From assembly GCF_028747205.1 (NCBI RefSeq), contig NZ_CP112880.1, positions 434,001 through 498,000 on the forward strand: DNA of 64,000 bases, in the 5' to 3' direction. The position numbers were made by a program, and so were the translations under genes. The notes beneath the pieces were generated by a model. That model saw only the letters and a program-made list of their open reading frames with translations. It was not told the origin of the DNA and searched no databases. The stretch is from Streptomyces sp. CA-278952. Lineage in GTDB: Bacteria > Actinomycetota > Actinomycetes > Streptomycetales > Streptomycetaceae. This document shows, one piece after another, positions 25,520 through 32,860 of this stretch. Each line of letters starts with the position of its first letter. Within the stretch, counting starts at the first letter, position 1.

Positions 25520-26116
25520 CTATCCGTTACCGATCGCGTTCTGGATCAGGCATCTCGCCAGCGTCTTTCCGTGGCCGAGCGGCTCTGGCGTCCGTCCTCG
25601 TTGGAGGCCGGCCATGGCTCCGTCGTACACGAGCAGTACGTTGCCTGCCAGGGCGGCGGGGGACTCAGTGGTGACGGCTTCCGCCAACTGGTTCAGCCGC
25701 GTGAGCAGGAGCGTGGACTCCGCCTCGATCACGGCGCGGACGGGGTGGTCGAGTTCGGGCAGTTCCGTGCTGGTCGCGAGGAAGGCGCACCCGCGGCCCG
25801 GGGTGTACCGGTCCCGGTAGGCGGAGACCGCGTCGAACAGAGCCAGAAGCTTCTCGACGGGTGTGGCCGCAGCGTCCACAGCTTCCTGCCACACCTGTTC
25901 CCAGCGGTCCAGGCGCCGTTGCAGCGCGGCCGCGATCAGCCCGTCCTTTCCCCCGAAGTGCGCGTAGAGCGTGCCGGGAGCGACGTGGGCGTGGTGCAGC
26001 ACCTGATCGACGCTGGTGCGGGCGATGCCGTCCCGGGAGAAGAGCTCGTCGGCTGCGTCCAGCAATCGCTCCCTGGCGGGCGGTCTGGCCATGGCTACGG
26101 CGGTCTCCTGATCCAT
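25520..26116 (-). CDS. TetR-family repressor
   Basis: Protein of 198 residues. The N-terminal HTH is typical: ARERLLDAADELFSRDG, TSVDQVLHHAHVAPGTLYAH and FGGKDGLIAAAL. The C-terminal ligand domain resembles the TetR_C group with a GCAFLATSTELPE segment. It is divergent from an EamA exporter, and the 16-base palindrome at 26143-26158 lies about 27 bases upstream of its start, so it probably represses both genes and responds to an exporter substrate. The start may also be the ATG at 26092 (MARPPARE). Confidence 0.88.
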   Translation of the reverse strand: MDQETAVAMARPPARERLLDAADELFSRDGIARTSVDQVLHHAHVAPGTLYAHFGGKDGLIAAALQRRLDRWEQVWQEAVDAAATPVEKLLALFDAVSAYRDRYTPGRGCAFLATSTELPELDHPVRAVIEAESTLLLTRLNQLAEAVTTESPAALAGNVLLVYDGAMAGLQRGRTPEPLGHGKTLARCLIQNAIGNG

Positions 26117-26142
26117 GCACCTCAGCATAACGAGCGTTACAG

Positions 26143-26158
26143 TGAAACGGTCGTTTCA
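26143..26158. promoter_or_regulatory. Palindromic TetR operator
   Basis: TGAAACGGTCGTTTCA is a near-perfect 16-base palindrome (only the central pair differs), located between the divergent tetR and eamA genes. Confidence 0.75.
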
Positions 26159-26216
26159 GTGAGGTGGGAGAGGGGCGAACGCCTCGTGCCACTCGCCTGT
26201 AACCGGAGGTGCGCCC

Positions 26217-27113
26217 GTGAAGGAACCGACCACGCCCGGGCCTGTCCGCACCCGAGCGTCCCTCGGTGCGGGCCTGGTCCTCGTCAGTTGTCTGAGCGTG
26301 CAGGCCTCAGCGGCACTCGCCTCGACACTCTTCGACCGGCTGGGCGCTCCCGCCGTCGCCGGGCTGCGGCAGCTCTGCGCCGCCCTCGTCCTGATGGCGC
26401 TGGTGCGTCCGAGGGCCCGTGGCCACACACGGCGGGAATGGGCGGGCATGCTCGCCTATGGCGCCGCGATGGCCGTAATGAACGTGGCCTACTACTGTGC
26501 GGTGGGCCGTCTCCCGTTGGGCGTGGCGGCGACGCTGCTGTTCCTCGGGCCGTTCGTCGTGGCGGTCGCCTCGGCACGCGCCTGGCGCGAAGCGCTCTTC
26601 CCGGCAATCGGTCTGGCGGGCGTAGTCCTGGTCACGGAGCCGGGCGGGGCAGTCGAGTGGGCGGGAATCGCCTTCGGGCTACTCTCCGCGCTGGCCCTTG
26701 CGTGCTACACCGTCTTCGCCCAGCGTGTGGGCCGGACATCCTCCGGGCTGGAGGGACTGGCCGTATCGGTCGGTATCTCGGCGCTGCTGCTCCTCCCCTT
26801 CTCCGTTCCCGCCGCCCCGAGCGTCGACGGATCCGGCTGGGGCCTGGTCGCTGTCTCCGGCACCGTCGGGGTGGCCCTCGCCTTCACCCTCGATTTCCAG
26901 GCCGTGAAGATGGCCGGCGCCAAAGTGGTCGCGACGCTGTTCTCCCTCGACCCGGTGATGGGCGCACTCATCGGCGCCCTCGCCCTCGCCGAAGCTCTCT
27001 CCGCACCGGTGGTCGTCGGCATGGGACTGATCGTGTCAGCCGGCGCCGTAGCGACCTGGCGTGCTGAAAGCCTCCCGGTTTCGCCGATGCCGACCAGCGC
27101 AGACCGCCTGTGA
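26217..27113 (+). CDS. EamA/RhaT-family exporter
   Basis: Membrane protein of 298 residues with about ten hydrophobic helices in two EamA repeats. The first has RLGAPAVAGLRQLCAALVLM and the second ends AFTLDFQAVKMAGAKVVATL and SLDPVMGALIGALALAE, typical of RhtA-like amino-acid/metabolite exporters. The GTG at 26217 has a GGAGG-like site upstream. It is divergent from tetR across a palindrome, so expression is probably induced by a ligand of TetR. Confidence 0.87.
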   Translation: MKEPTTPGPVRTRASLGAGLVLVSCLSVQASAALASTLFDRLGAPAVAGLRQLCAALVLMALVRPRARGHTRREWAGMLAYGAAMAVMNVAYYCAVGRLPLGVAATLLFLGPFVVAVASARAWREALFPAIGLAGVVLVTEPGGAVEWAGIAFGLLSALALACYTVFAQRVGRTSSGLEGLAVSVGISALLLLPFSVPAAPSVDGSGWGLVAVSGTVGVALAFTLDFQAVKMAGAKVVATLFSLDPVMGALIGALALAEALSAPVVVGMGLIVSAGAVATWRAESLPVSPMPTSADRL

Positions 27114-27142
27114 CACGGCGACGGGAAAGGCCATCGGCCACG

Positions 27143-27235
27143 TCATGCGACAAGCTCGCCGTCCGCTACGAGACGACCGTCCTGGTCGCAGTTCTCAACG
27201 AATGGCTCCGACTGGCAATGTGCTTCCGGATCTAG
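27143..27235 (+). mobile_element. Remnant of an IS transposase C-terminus
   Basis: Directly after the EamA gene the frame reads SCDKLAVRYETTVLVAVLNEWLR and then ends. This is the hallmark end of actinobacterial IS4/IS5-type transposases. No catalytic domain, terminal inverted repeats or start codon remain, so this is a scar of a former insertion. Confidence 0.65.
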
Positions 27236-27552
27236 CCGTTCTCCCGGCCCGGGAGAGGCGCGCCATCCAGGAAGGCTTCATAGGCATCGGCTGCGTCCGG
27301 CTCGACCGCAGGGTCCGAGGGGGCGTAGCGGGTGTCGGCACGGTCCCGCTTCGGACCGGAGACCCAGAACTCCTCGCCGGTCTCGATGTCGTAGAAGTTC
27401 GCATCGAACATCCCCCCGGCACGGCGCAGCGTTCGCCCGTGGAAGTTCGCGGTCCCCCACGTCTTCGAGAAGTCCACCCACCCGATCCACGAGGGCCCGC
27501 GGTCGGTGTCGTAACCCGTTTTCAGCTGCACGAACATGATGCGTCGAGGCAT
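27232..27552 (-). CDS. Conserved hypothetical protein
   Basis: Protein of 106 residues: MPRRIMFVQLKTGYDTDRGP, then SWIGWVDFSKTWGTANFHGR, MFDANFYDIETGEEFWVSGPK and an acidic end. The composition is balanced, with aromatic residues and few GC-biased runs, so it is very probably real. No motif or function is recognised. The start could be ATG 27552 or 27537. Confidence 0.7.
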   Translation of the reverse strand: MPRRIMFVQLKTGYDTDRGPSWIGWVDFSKTWGTANFHGRTLRRAGGMFDANFYDIETGEEFWVSGPKRDRADTRYAPSDPAVEPDAADAYEAFLDGAPLPGRENG

Positions 27553-27874
27553 GCGCCCAGGGTCGCAGAATCCCCCTGGGATCTCACCAGCATTCTCGCA
27601 ACACGCCCTGCCAGCCGCGCACGACACGGTCTTGTACGTTTCGGCCGGGGCGGAGTACGTGGCGCACGCTACCGCCGTGATTCAGTGCCTGACCGATCCG
27701 CTCTCCGGCCTCGTGCCGCCCCATGAACTGGTGTCGCTCCACGGCCACGGGATCGTTCAGTTTCGCTACTCCCCCGCTGTTTGATCACAACTCCGTCACT
27801 AACGGAAGAAGTGGATCCTCCGGTGGTATCCAGCTCGCTATGTTCATGCCTCCACGAAGCAACCTGGGGGGACC
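27553..27874. other. Intergenic stretch, possible gene remnant
   Basis: About 320 bases. A rightward frame ending at 27784 reads TVLYVSAGAEYVAHATAVIQ and then LTDPLSGLVPPHELVSLHGH. Its composition looks protein-like, but it has no clear start because it overlaps the leftward gene. It may be a decayed gene. The A/T-richer part before 27875 is probably the promoter of the next gene. Confidence 0.35.
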
Positions 27875-28399
27875 ATGGATTGGAACAGTCCGCAGCACCC
27901 GTCGCGTCAGTCCGGCTGGGGGCAGGGCGGTACGGTCACGCCGCACACATCCCCTCCGTCCGGCGGTCCACGGTGGGCGCGGAAGCGCGTCGTTCTCCCC
28001 GCCGCAGGCGCACTGTTCGTCCTGGGCGTGGGAATCGGCACGACCGGTGAACAGCCGCAAGACATACAGACAGCCGCAGCGAAGACGAAGCCGGGCCCGA
28101 CCGTGACCGTGACGGAGACGGCAAAGGTCACGGTCACCGCGAGCCCGGAGCCGGCCCCGACGGTCACGAAGATCAAGAAGGTGCGGGTGACGGTCACAGC
28201 GGCACCACCGCAGCCGAAACCCGAGAAGAAGCCAGCACCCCGCGAAGAGGACGCAGGCAGTGACGGCTCGGGAAGCACGTCGGCGTACTACAAGAACTGC
28301 ACCGCGGTCCGCGCCGCCGACGCCGCACCCATCAGAGCCGGCGACCCCGGGTACGGACGGCACCTGGACCGCGACGGAGACGGGGTCGCCTGCGAATAG
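27875..28399 (+). CDS. Excalibur calcium-binding domain protein, membrane-anchored
   Basis: Protein of 174 residues. A short cytosolic start is followed by one membrane helix (RVVLPAAGALFVLGVGIG, about residues 38-56). Next comes a long Val/Thr/Pro/Lys-rich stalk (repeats of TVTVTE, VTVTA, PAP) and a C-terminal excalibur domain: YYKNCTAVRAADAAPIRAGD and YGRHLDRDGDGVACE. The DxDxDG loop is the calcium site and the two cysteines form the disulfide. It is probably an extracellular surface protein; the role is unknown. A hairpin follows the stop. Confidence 0.9.
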   Translation: MDWNSPQHPSRQSGWGQGGTVTPHTSPPSGGPRWARKRVVLPAAGALFVLGVGIGTTGEQPQDIQTAAAKTKPGPTVTVTETAKVTVTASPEPAPTVTKIKKVRVTVTAAPPQPKPEKKPAPREEDAGSDGSGSTSAYYKNCTAVRAADAAPIRAGDPGYGRHLDRDGDGVACE

Positions 28400-28401
28400 G
28401 G

Positions 28402-28439
28402 CCCACCGGCAAGCTGCTGCGGGCGGTGCCGCCGGTGGG
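28402..28439. terminator. Bidirectional terminator hairpin
   Basis: CCCACCGGC (28402-28410) pairs with GCCGGTGGG (28431-28439) between two convergent genes. Confidence 0.65.
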
Positions 28440-29402
28440 TCACGTTCTTCCACGTGCCTTCAGCGGCACCGCCGGCAACTCAGGGGCAGGCAGCGGAGCC
28501 CCGTCATATCCCTTGACCTTGCCGAACCGTGCCCCTTCCATCCAGTCCCGGCGGGCCTGTTCGATCTCCGCCTGCGAACGTCCGATCCAGTTCCAGAACA
28601 TGACCAGTTCCTCCTCGAACGGCTCGCCGCCCAGGAGCATCAGCCCGGCGTCGGAGACGGCGCGCAGAGGCAGTTCGGTGCGCCCGCAGCCGAGGTAGAG
28701 CATCGAGCCGGGCAGCACGGGGACGCCGTCGACCTCGGCCTCGCCCGACATGGACAGGACCGCGTACTCGAAGTCGCGGTCCAGGGGCAGGCGGGTCTCG
28801 GCGCCACCGGCCAGGGTCACGTCGGCGCCGACGATGGGGGTGTACGCGGTGCCGGGCGAGGCCGCACCGTCCAGTTCGCCCAGGATGACGGTGGCGGTCA
28901 CGCCGGGGGCGGTGACGACGGGCAGGTCCGTGTGGTGCTGGAAGTGCGGCTCGATGTTGCGGTGCGCTTCCGGGAGGGCCACCCAGAGCTGGGCTCCGTG
29001 CAGCAGCCGGGCATGTTCCTTCGGACTCTCCTCGGAGTGGCTGATGGCGCGACCCGAGGTCATCAGGCCCAGTTCGCGGGGGCGTACCGTCTGCAGGCTG
29101 CCGAGACTGTCCCGGTGAAGGACTTCCCCGTCGTGGAGCCAGCTGACGGTCTGGAGGCCCATGTGGGGATGCGGCGGCACCTGCATTCCGGGCTCGTCGG
29201 CAATGTCGTCGGGGCCGTAGTGGTCCACAAAGGCCCAGGCGCCCACCATGCGCCGGCCCAGATTGGGCAGCAGCCGGCGGACCTCGGTGCCCTCGCCGAG
29301 CTGGACGCGGCGGGGGGCGAGAAGCTCACGGACGGGCTCGGCGACGACGAAGCCGCGCCCTCCGCAGACGGAGGGGGTGGCCTGGCGATCGAGATTGCTC
29401 AT
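28440..29402 (-). CDS. Pirin family protein
   Basis: Protein of 320 residues with two cupin domains. The metal-binding region of the first is QVPPHPHMGLQTVSWLHDGEV with a later HSEESPKEHARLLHG, matching the pirin pattern of His/Glu ligands. The C-terminal half has VLPGSMLYLGCG and LMLLGGEPFEEELVMFWNWI. Pirins bind iron and act as redox-sensitive regulators or quercetinases; the physiological role here is unknown. The ATG at 29402 is preferred (MSNLDRQ). Confidence 0.93.
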   Translation of the reverse strand: MSNLDRQATPSVCGGRGFVVAEPVRELLAPRRVQLGEGTEVRRLLPNLGRRMVGAWAFVDHYGPDDIADEPGMQVPPHPHMGLQTVSWLHDGEVLHRDSLGSLQTVRPRELGLMTSGRAISHSEESPKEHARLLHGAQLWVALPEAHRNIEPHFQHHTDLPVVTAPGVTATVILGELDGAASPGTAYTPIVGADVTLAGGAETRLPLDRDFEYAVLSMSGEAEVDGVPVLPGSMLYLGCGRTELPLRAVSDAGLMLLGGEPFEEELVMFWNWIGRSQAEIEQARRDWMEGARFGKVKGYDGAPLPAPELPAVPLKARGRT

Positions 29403-29549
29403 GGCTCTCAACCTATTCCCGTAGGAGCGTGGAGCACCGGGCCCCACGCCAGAATTTTAGTGGAATGTTCAACCATTGTGCGGCGTTGTCATGGCTGAAC
29501 GTACGGCGGCGCGGTCCGGAGCCGGCCCGCACCACATGAAGGAGGACGC

Positions 29550-29915
29550 GTGAGCGAGACCGAGACCTACTACGAGTTCGGCACCGCCGCCGACCGGTGG
29601 GACCGGGCGCAGATGTTCTTCGAGGCCAAGGAGTACCTGACGGCCGCGCGGATCCTGGGCGGACTCGTCGGGGAAGCGCCGGAGCAAGTCGCGCCGCGGC
29701 TGCTGCTGGCCCGCTCCTACTACCACTCCGCCCGGCTGGGCAAGGCGGAGCAGGAACTCCGGGCCGTTCTGGAGCTCGACCCGGTGGAGAGCTACGCGCA
29801 CCTGATGCTGGGCCGGACGCTGGAGCGCCAGGGGCGCAGCGCCGACGCGGCGCCGCACCTGCGGTTGGCCGCCGCCCTCACCGGAGACTTCAGCCCCGGA
29901 GCCGAGCGCCCCTGA
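29550..29915 (+). CDS. Small TPR-repeat protein
   Basis: Protein of 121 residues (GTG start with GGAGGA upstream). Tetratricopeptide repeats are visible: DRAQMFFEAKEYLTAARILG, APRLLLARSYYHSARLGKAE and SYAHLMLGRTLERQGRSADA, about 34 residues apart. It is probably a cytosolic protein-protein adaptor. It stands alone and is followed by a strong terminator. Confidence 0.85.
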   Translation: MSETETYYEFGTAADRWDRAQMFFEAKEYLTAARILGGLVGEAPEQVAPRLLLARSYYHSARLGKAEQELRAVLELDPVESYAHLMLGRTLERQGRSADAAPHLRLAAALTGDFSPGAERP

Positions 29916-29933
29916 GCCGCTCCGCGTCACCGG

Positions 29934-29963
29934 CCGGGCCCGCACCATTCGGTGCGGGCCCGG
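29934..29963. terminator. Strong terminator hairpin
   Basis: Perfect 13-base inverted repeat CCGGGCCCGCACC / GGTGCGGGCCCGG around an attc loop, just after the TPR gene. Confidence 0.88.
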
Positions 29964-30024
29964 TCACCTTTACCCGTCGATGCGAGCACCGGACAATGGG
30001 ATCTCCAGGACGAAGGGGTGGTAG

Positions 30025-30687
30025 ATGCACGGATCCAGGAGTGCCGCATTAGGCCGGGCGCGGTCGGCCGCGCTCATCGGGCTGGCGGTGGCGGTTTCGG
30101 CCGGCTGTTCCGGTGGCGATGACGGGAAGAACCGGGAGGCGGCGGAGCAGACCGCTCGCCCGCCGGGAACCCACAGCTGGACCAGCAGACCCTGCGATCT
30201 CCTCAGGGGCGAGGCGCCCGCCGAGGGCTTCACCCTCGGCAGCACCACCGACTCCGCTTCCCCCGACGCCCAGGAGGGCATCGGCGAGAACGGCGCGCGG
30301 CCGCTCTACCAGCAGACCGGCTGCCTCGCGGACCTGAAGGCCCCGGACGGCACGTTCTGGAAGCTCAGCACCAGGGCCTCGGTGTACGAGGCCGCCGAGG
30401 CCGCCCGTCACGCGTACCGCGTCAAGGAGGACCTCGACCGTGCCCACGGACGCGGGCCCGAGAAGGTCCACGACGCCGCCTACGCGATACCGGCCGACGA
30501 CCGGGGAAGCCCCGGCCGCACCCTCCTCCTGTGGAACGGCGACCTCGTGCTCACGGTGTCCGCGTACGCACCGCACGGGAGCCCGGAACACGACGTGCGG
30601 GAAAACCTCGAACAGATCGTCGGCAACGCGGCACGCCGCACGGAGACCGGCCTCCGCGATCACGACGCCTCTTCACCCGCACCCTGA
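30025..30687 (+). CDS. Secreted lipoprotein (DUF3558-like)
   Basis: Protein of 220 residues with a lipoprotein leader ending VSAGC (Cys28) and a soluble domain: WTSRPCDLLRGEAP, a second cysteine in QQTGCLADL, AEAARHAYRVKEDL and VLTVSAYAPHGSPE. The overall plan resembles the DUF3558-like lipoproteins common in streptomycetes. Function unknown. It stands alone. Confidence 0.78.
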   Translation: MHGSRSAALGRARSAALIGLAVAVSAGCSGGDDGKNREAAEQTARPPGTHSWTSRPCDLLRGEAPAEGFTLGSTTDSASPDAQEGIGENGARPLYQQTGCLADLKAPDGTFWKLSTRASVYEAAEAARHAYRVKEDLDRAHGRGPEKVHDAAYAIPADDRGSPGRTLLLWNGDLVLTVSAYAPHGSPEHDVRENLEQIVGNAARRTETGLRDHDASSPAP

Positions 30688-31005
30688 CGACCTCCGCTCC
30701 CTGCCGCCTTACGCAACGGCCCTCCCGGCGGTGCCGCGGGACCGCCGAGGCGCTCGGGCCGGCGGCGCGGACCGAACCGGTGCCGGCCGGCCGGGATCCG
30801 GCGCGGTGGTCCGGCCGGCTCGGCGTTCTGGCGGATGGACCTCGCCCGCTGCCGCTGGCCGAACTCAGCGGGCGGTCGGGCGGGGAAACGTGGGGCTGGG
30901 CCACTCGCTCACCGCGCCCCCACGACCGGCTGAACGCCACTGCCCTGCGCCCCCCGTCCGCCGAGCGTCACTGCGCAGCACCCGCCCAGCCCGGCCGACC
31001 GGGCG
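30688..31005. other. Intergenic stretch without recognisable gene
   Basis: About 320 very GC-rich bases between convergent genes; open frames in all directions have no protein-like composition. Confidence 0.5.
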
Positions 31006-31728
31006 TCACGCCCCCTCGCCCTCCCGCCAGTCGGGCCGGACCAGTACGGCGGTGGCGACGATGCCGTCCTCGATCCGCCACTGCCCGCGCAGCGTCGTCG
31101 GCAGGGCCGGGTCCGTGAGGAGCAGACGCGCGGCGAACGTGCCCTCGGCGGCAGCGCCCCCTTGAGGCGTGTCGTCGTTGCCGCCTCGACCGCCCGTTTG
31201 CTGGAACGTCAAGTCCGCCTCGACGAAATCGAGTTCGATGCCCGTGACCGGATACCAGGTCTTGAAGACGCTCTCCTTGGCACTGAACAGGACACGATCC
31301 CAGTGGATTTCGCCCTTCCCCTCCGGCACGGGCGGACCGATCCGGGCACGTTCGGCGGGCAGGGTCACCAACTCCCGTACGCCGGTGGGGAGCGGGGCGT
31401 GCGGTTCCGCGTCGATGCCGAGCGACAGCACGCCCTTCGCGTGGGCCAGAGCGGCCGCCCGGTACCCCTCGCAGTGAGTGAGGCTGCCGACGATTCCCTC
31501 GGGCCACAGCGGTCGTCCCCGGTGGCCGTGGAGCACGGCCACGGGTGGCAGACCGAGTCCGGCCATGGCGCGCCGGGCGCAGGCGCGGGCCGTCGCGAAG
31601 TCGTTCCTGCGTTTGGCCACGCTCTTGGCGACCAGCGCCTCCTCCTCCGGGAAGAGGGTTCCGTCGGGGACGGTCGCCGCGCGGGTGGCAGCACAGGAGA
31701 CGTCGGCGGGCAGCAGTCGCTCGATCAC
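31006..31728 (-). CDS. 4'-phosphopantetheinyl transferase (Sfp/EntD type)
   Basis: Protein of 240 residues (GTG start) that transfers phosphopantetheine from CoA to carrier proteins. The motifs are complete: RGRPLWPEGIVGSLTHCEGY, LSLGIDAEPHAPLP (magnesium-binding Asp/Glu) and VLFSAKESVFKTWYP (WxxKEA type). It overlaps the metallophosphoesterase gene upstream by 4 bases. No NRPS, PKS or carrier-protein gene lies in this window, so it probably serves clusters elsewhere. Confidence 0.94.
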   Translation of the reverse strand: MIERLLPADVSCAATRAATVPDGTLFPEEEALVAKSVAKRRNDFATARACARRAMAGLGLPPVAVLHGHRGRPLWPEGIVGSLTHCEGYRAAALAHAKGVLSLGIDAEPHAPLPTGVRELVTLPAERARIGPPVPEGKGEIHWDRVLFSAKESVFKTWYPVTGIELDFVEADLTFQQTGGRGGNDDTPQGGAAAEGTFAARLLLTDPALPTTLRGQWRIEDGIVATAVLVRPDWREGEGA

Positions 31729-32705
31729 GAGGAGCCTCCGGGGGTGCGCCGCTGCGCGGACGGTTCGGCGTCGGTGCGGGCCGGTGGGGCGGGTTGCCCC
31801 TCGTAGGGGAGGATCTGCCGCAGCAGGCCTCGCGGGTGCCCCCTCTCGCGCCACTCCCTGGGGTAGCCGATGGAGACCTCCTCGAAGCGCACCCCGTCGT
31901 ACCAGGTCGTACGGGGGATGTGGAGGTGGCCGTAGACGACGGCGGTGACGTTGAAGCGCCGGTGCCAGTCGGCGGTCAGTTCGGTGCCGCACCACTGGGC
32001 GAACTCCGGATACCACATGACCGACGTGGGTTCCCGGACCAGCGGCCAGTGCCCGGCGAGGACGAGGGGTATCTCGGGGTCGTGCTCCGCGAGCCGGCGT
32101 CCGGTCGCGGCGACCCGGGCGCGGCACCAGTCCTCCCGCGTCGGGTAGGGGTCCGGGTGCAGGAGGTATTCGTCGTTGCAGACGATGCCGGACTCGTGCG
32201 CGACGGCCAGCGACTCCTCCTTCGTGTGCGTTCCCGGGGCGCGGAAGGTGTAGTCGTACAGGAGGAAGAGCGGCGCGATCGCCACCGGTCCGTCCGGGCC
32301 CGGCCAGAGCGGGAACGGGTCTTCCGGAGTCGTCACTCCGAGGTCCCGGCACAGCTCCACGAGGTGGTCGTAGCGGGCCTGGCCGCGCAGTTGGACCGGA
32401 TCCTGGGCCAGGGTCCACAGCTCGTGGTTGCCGGGGGTCCAGATCACGTGGGCGAAGCGCTCCGCGAGGAGTCCGAGCGTCCACCGGATGGCTTCGGGCG
32501 TCTCCGCCACGTCGCCGGCGACGATCAGCCAGTCCGCGTCGGACGTCGGGTGCAGGGACTCCACGATGGCCCGGTTGTCGGTCACCGCGGCGTGCAGGTC
32601 GCTCACGGCCAGCAGACGGCCCGCGCGCTCCTGTCGGCCCCCGTCGCCGGGGGCGGGAACGGCAGTGGGGGCACCGTGCGGTGCGGGGTCGCTCGGAGGC
32701 GTCAT
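31725..32705 (-). CDS. Metallophosphoesterase
   Basis: Protein of 326 residues with the calcineurin-like motifs in order: LLAVSDLHAAVTDN, LIVAGDVAE, VIWTPGNHELW, a later GHWPL and VVYGHLHIPRT. These build the two-metal site of a phosphodiesterase/phosphatase. The N-terminal 25 residues are a Pro/Ala-rich extension. It is translationally coupled to the phosphopantetheinyl transferase (GTGA overlap). The pairing suggests a function in phosphopantetheine or CoA metabolism, but that is inference. Confidence 0.9.
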   Translation of the reverse strand: MTPPSDPAPHGAPTAVPAPGDGGRQERAGRLLAVSDLHAAVTDNRAIVESLHPTSDADWLIVAGDVAETPEAIRWTLGLLAERFAHVIWTPGNHELWTLAQDPVQLRGQARYDHLVELCRDLGVTTPEDPFPLWPGPDGPVAIAPLFLLYDYTFRAPGTHTKEESLAVAHESGIVCNDEYLLHPDPYPTREDWCRARVAATGRRLAEHDPEIPLVLAGHWPLVREPTSVMWYPEFAQWCGTELTADWHRRFNVTAVVYGHLHIPRTTWYDGVRFEEVSIGYPREWRERGHPRGLLRQILPYEGQPAPPARTDAEPSAQRRTPGGSS

Positions 32706-32860
32706 GGGCGCTGATTTCCCGATCTGTCGGCAGTGGTCCGGCTCCGTCCGCACGGTGGGGAGCCGCTGGGAACGTAGCCTCTCACGCTCCCCTCGCGGTT
32801 CCCCCGGGGTTTCGGGTAACGGGCGCGCGGGGCAGGGCCCTTGCCCTCGCCGATGCCCTG

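Noticed and set aside
31006..31728. Idea that the phosphopantetheinyl transferase belongs to the cluster at 13.7-25.3 kb
   Set aside because: That cluster has no carrier protein to modify, and the gene is coupled to a phosphoesterase 6 kb away.
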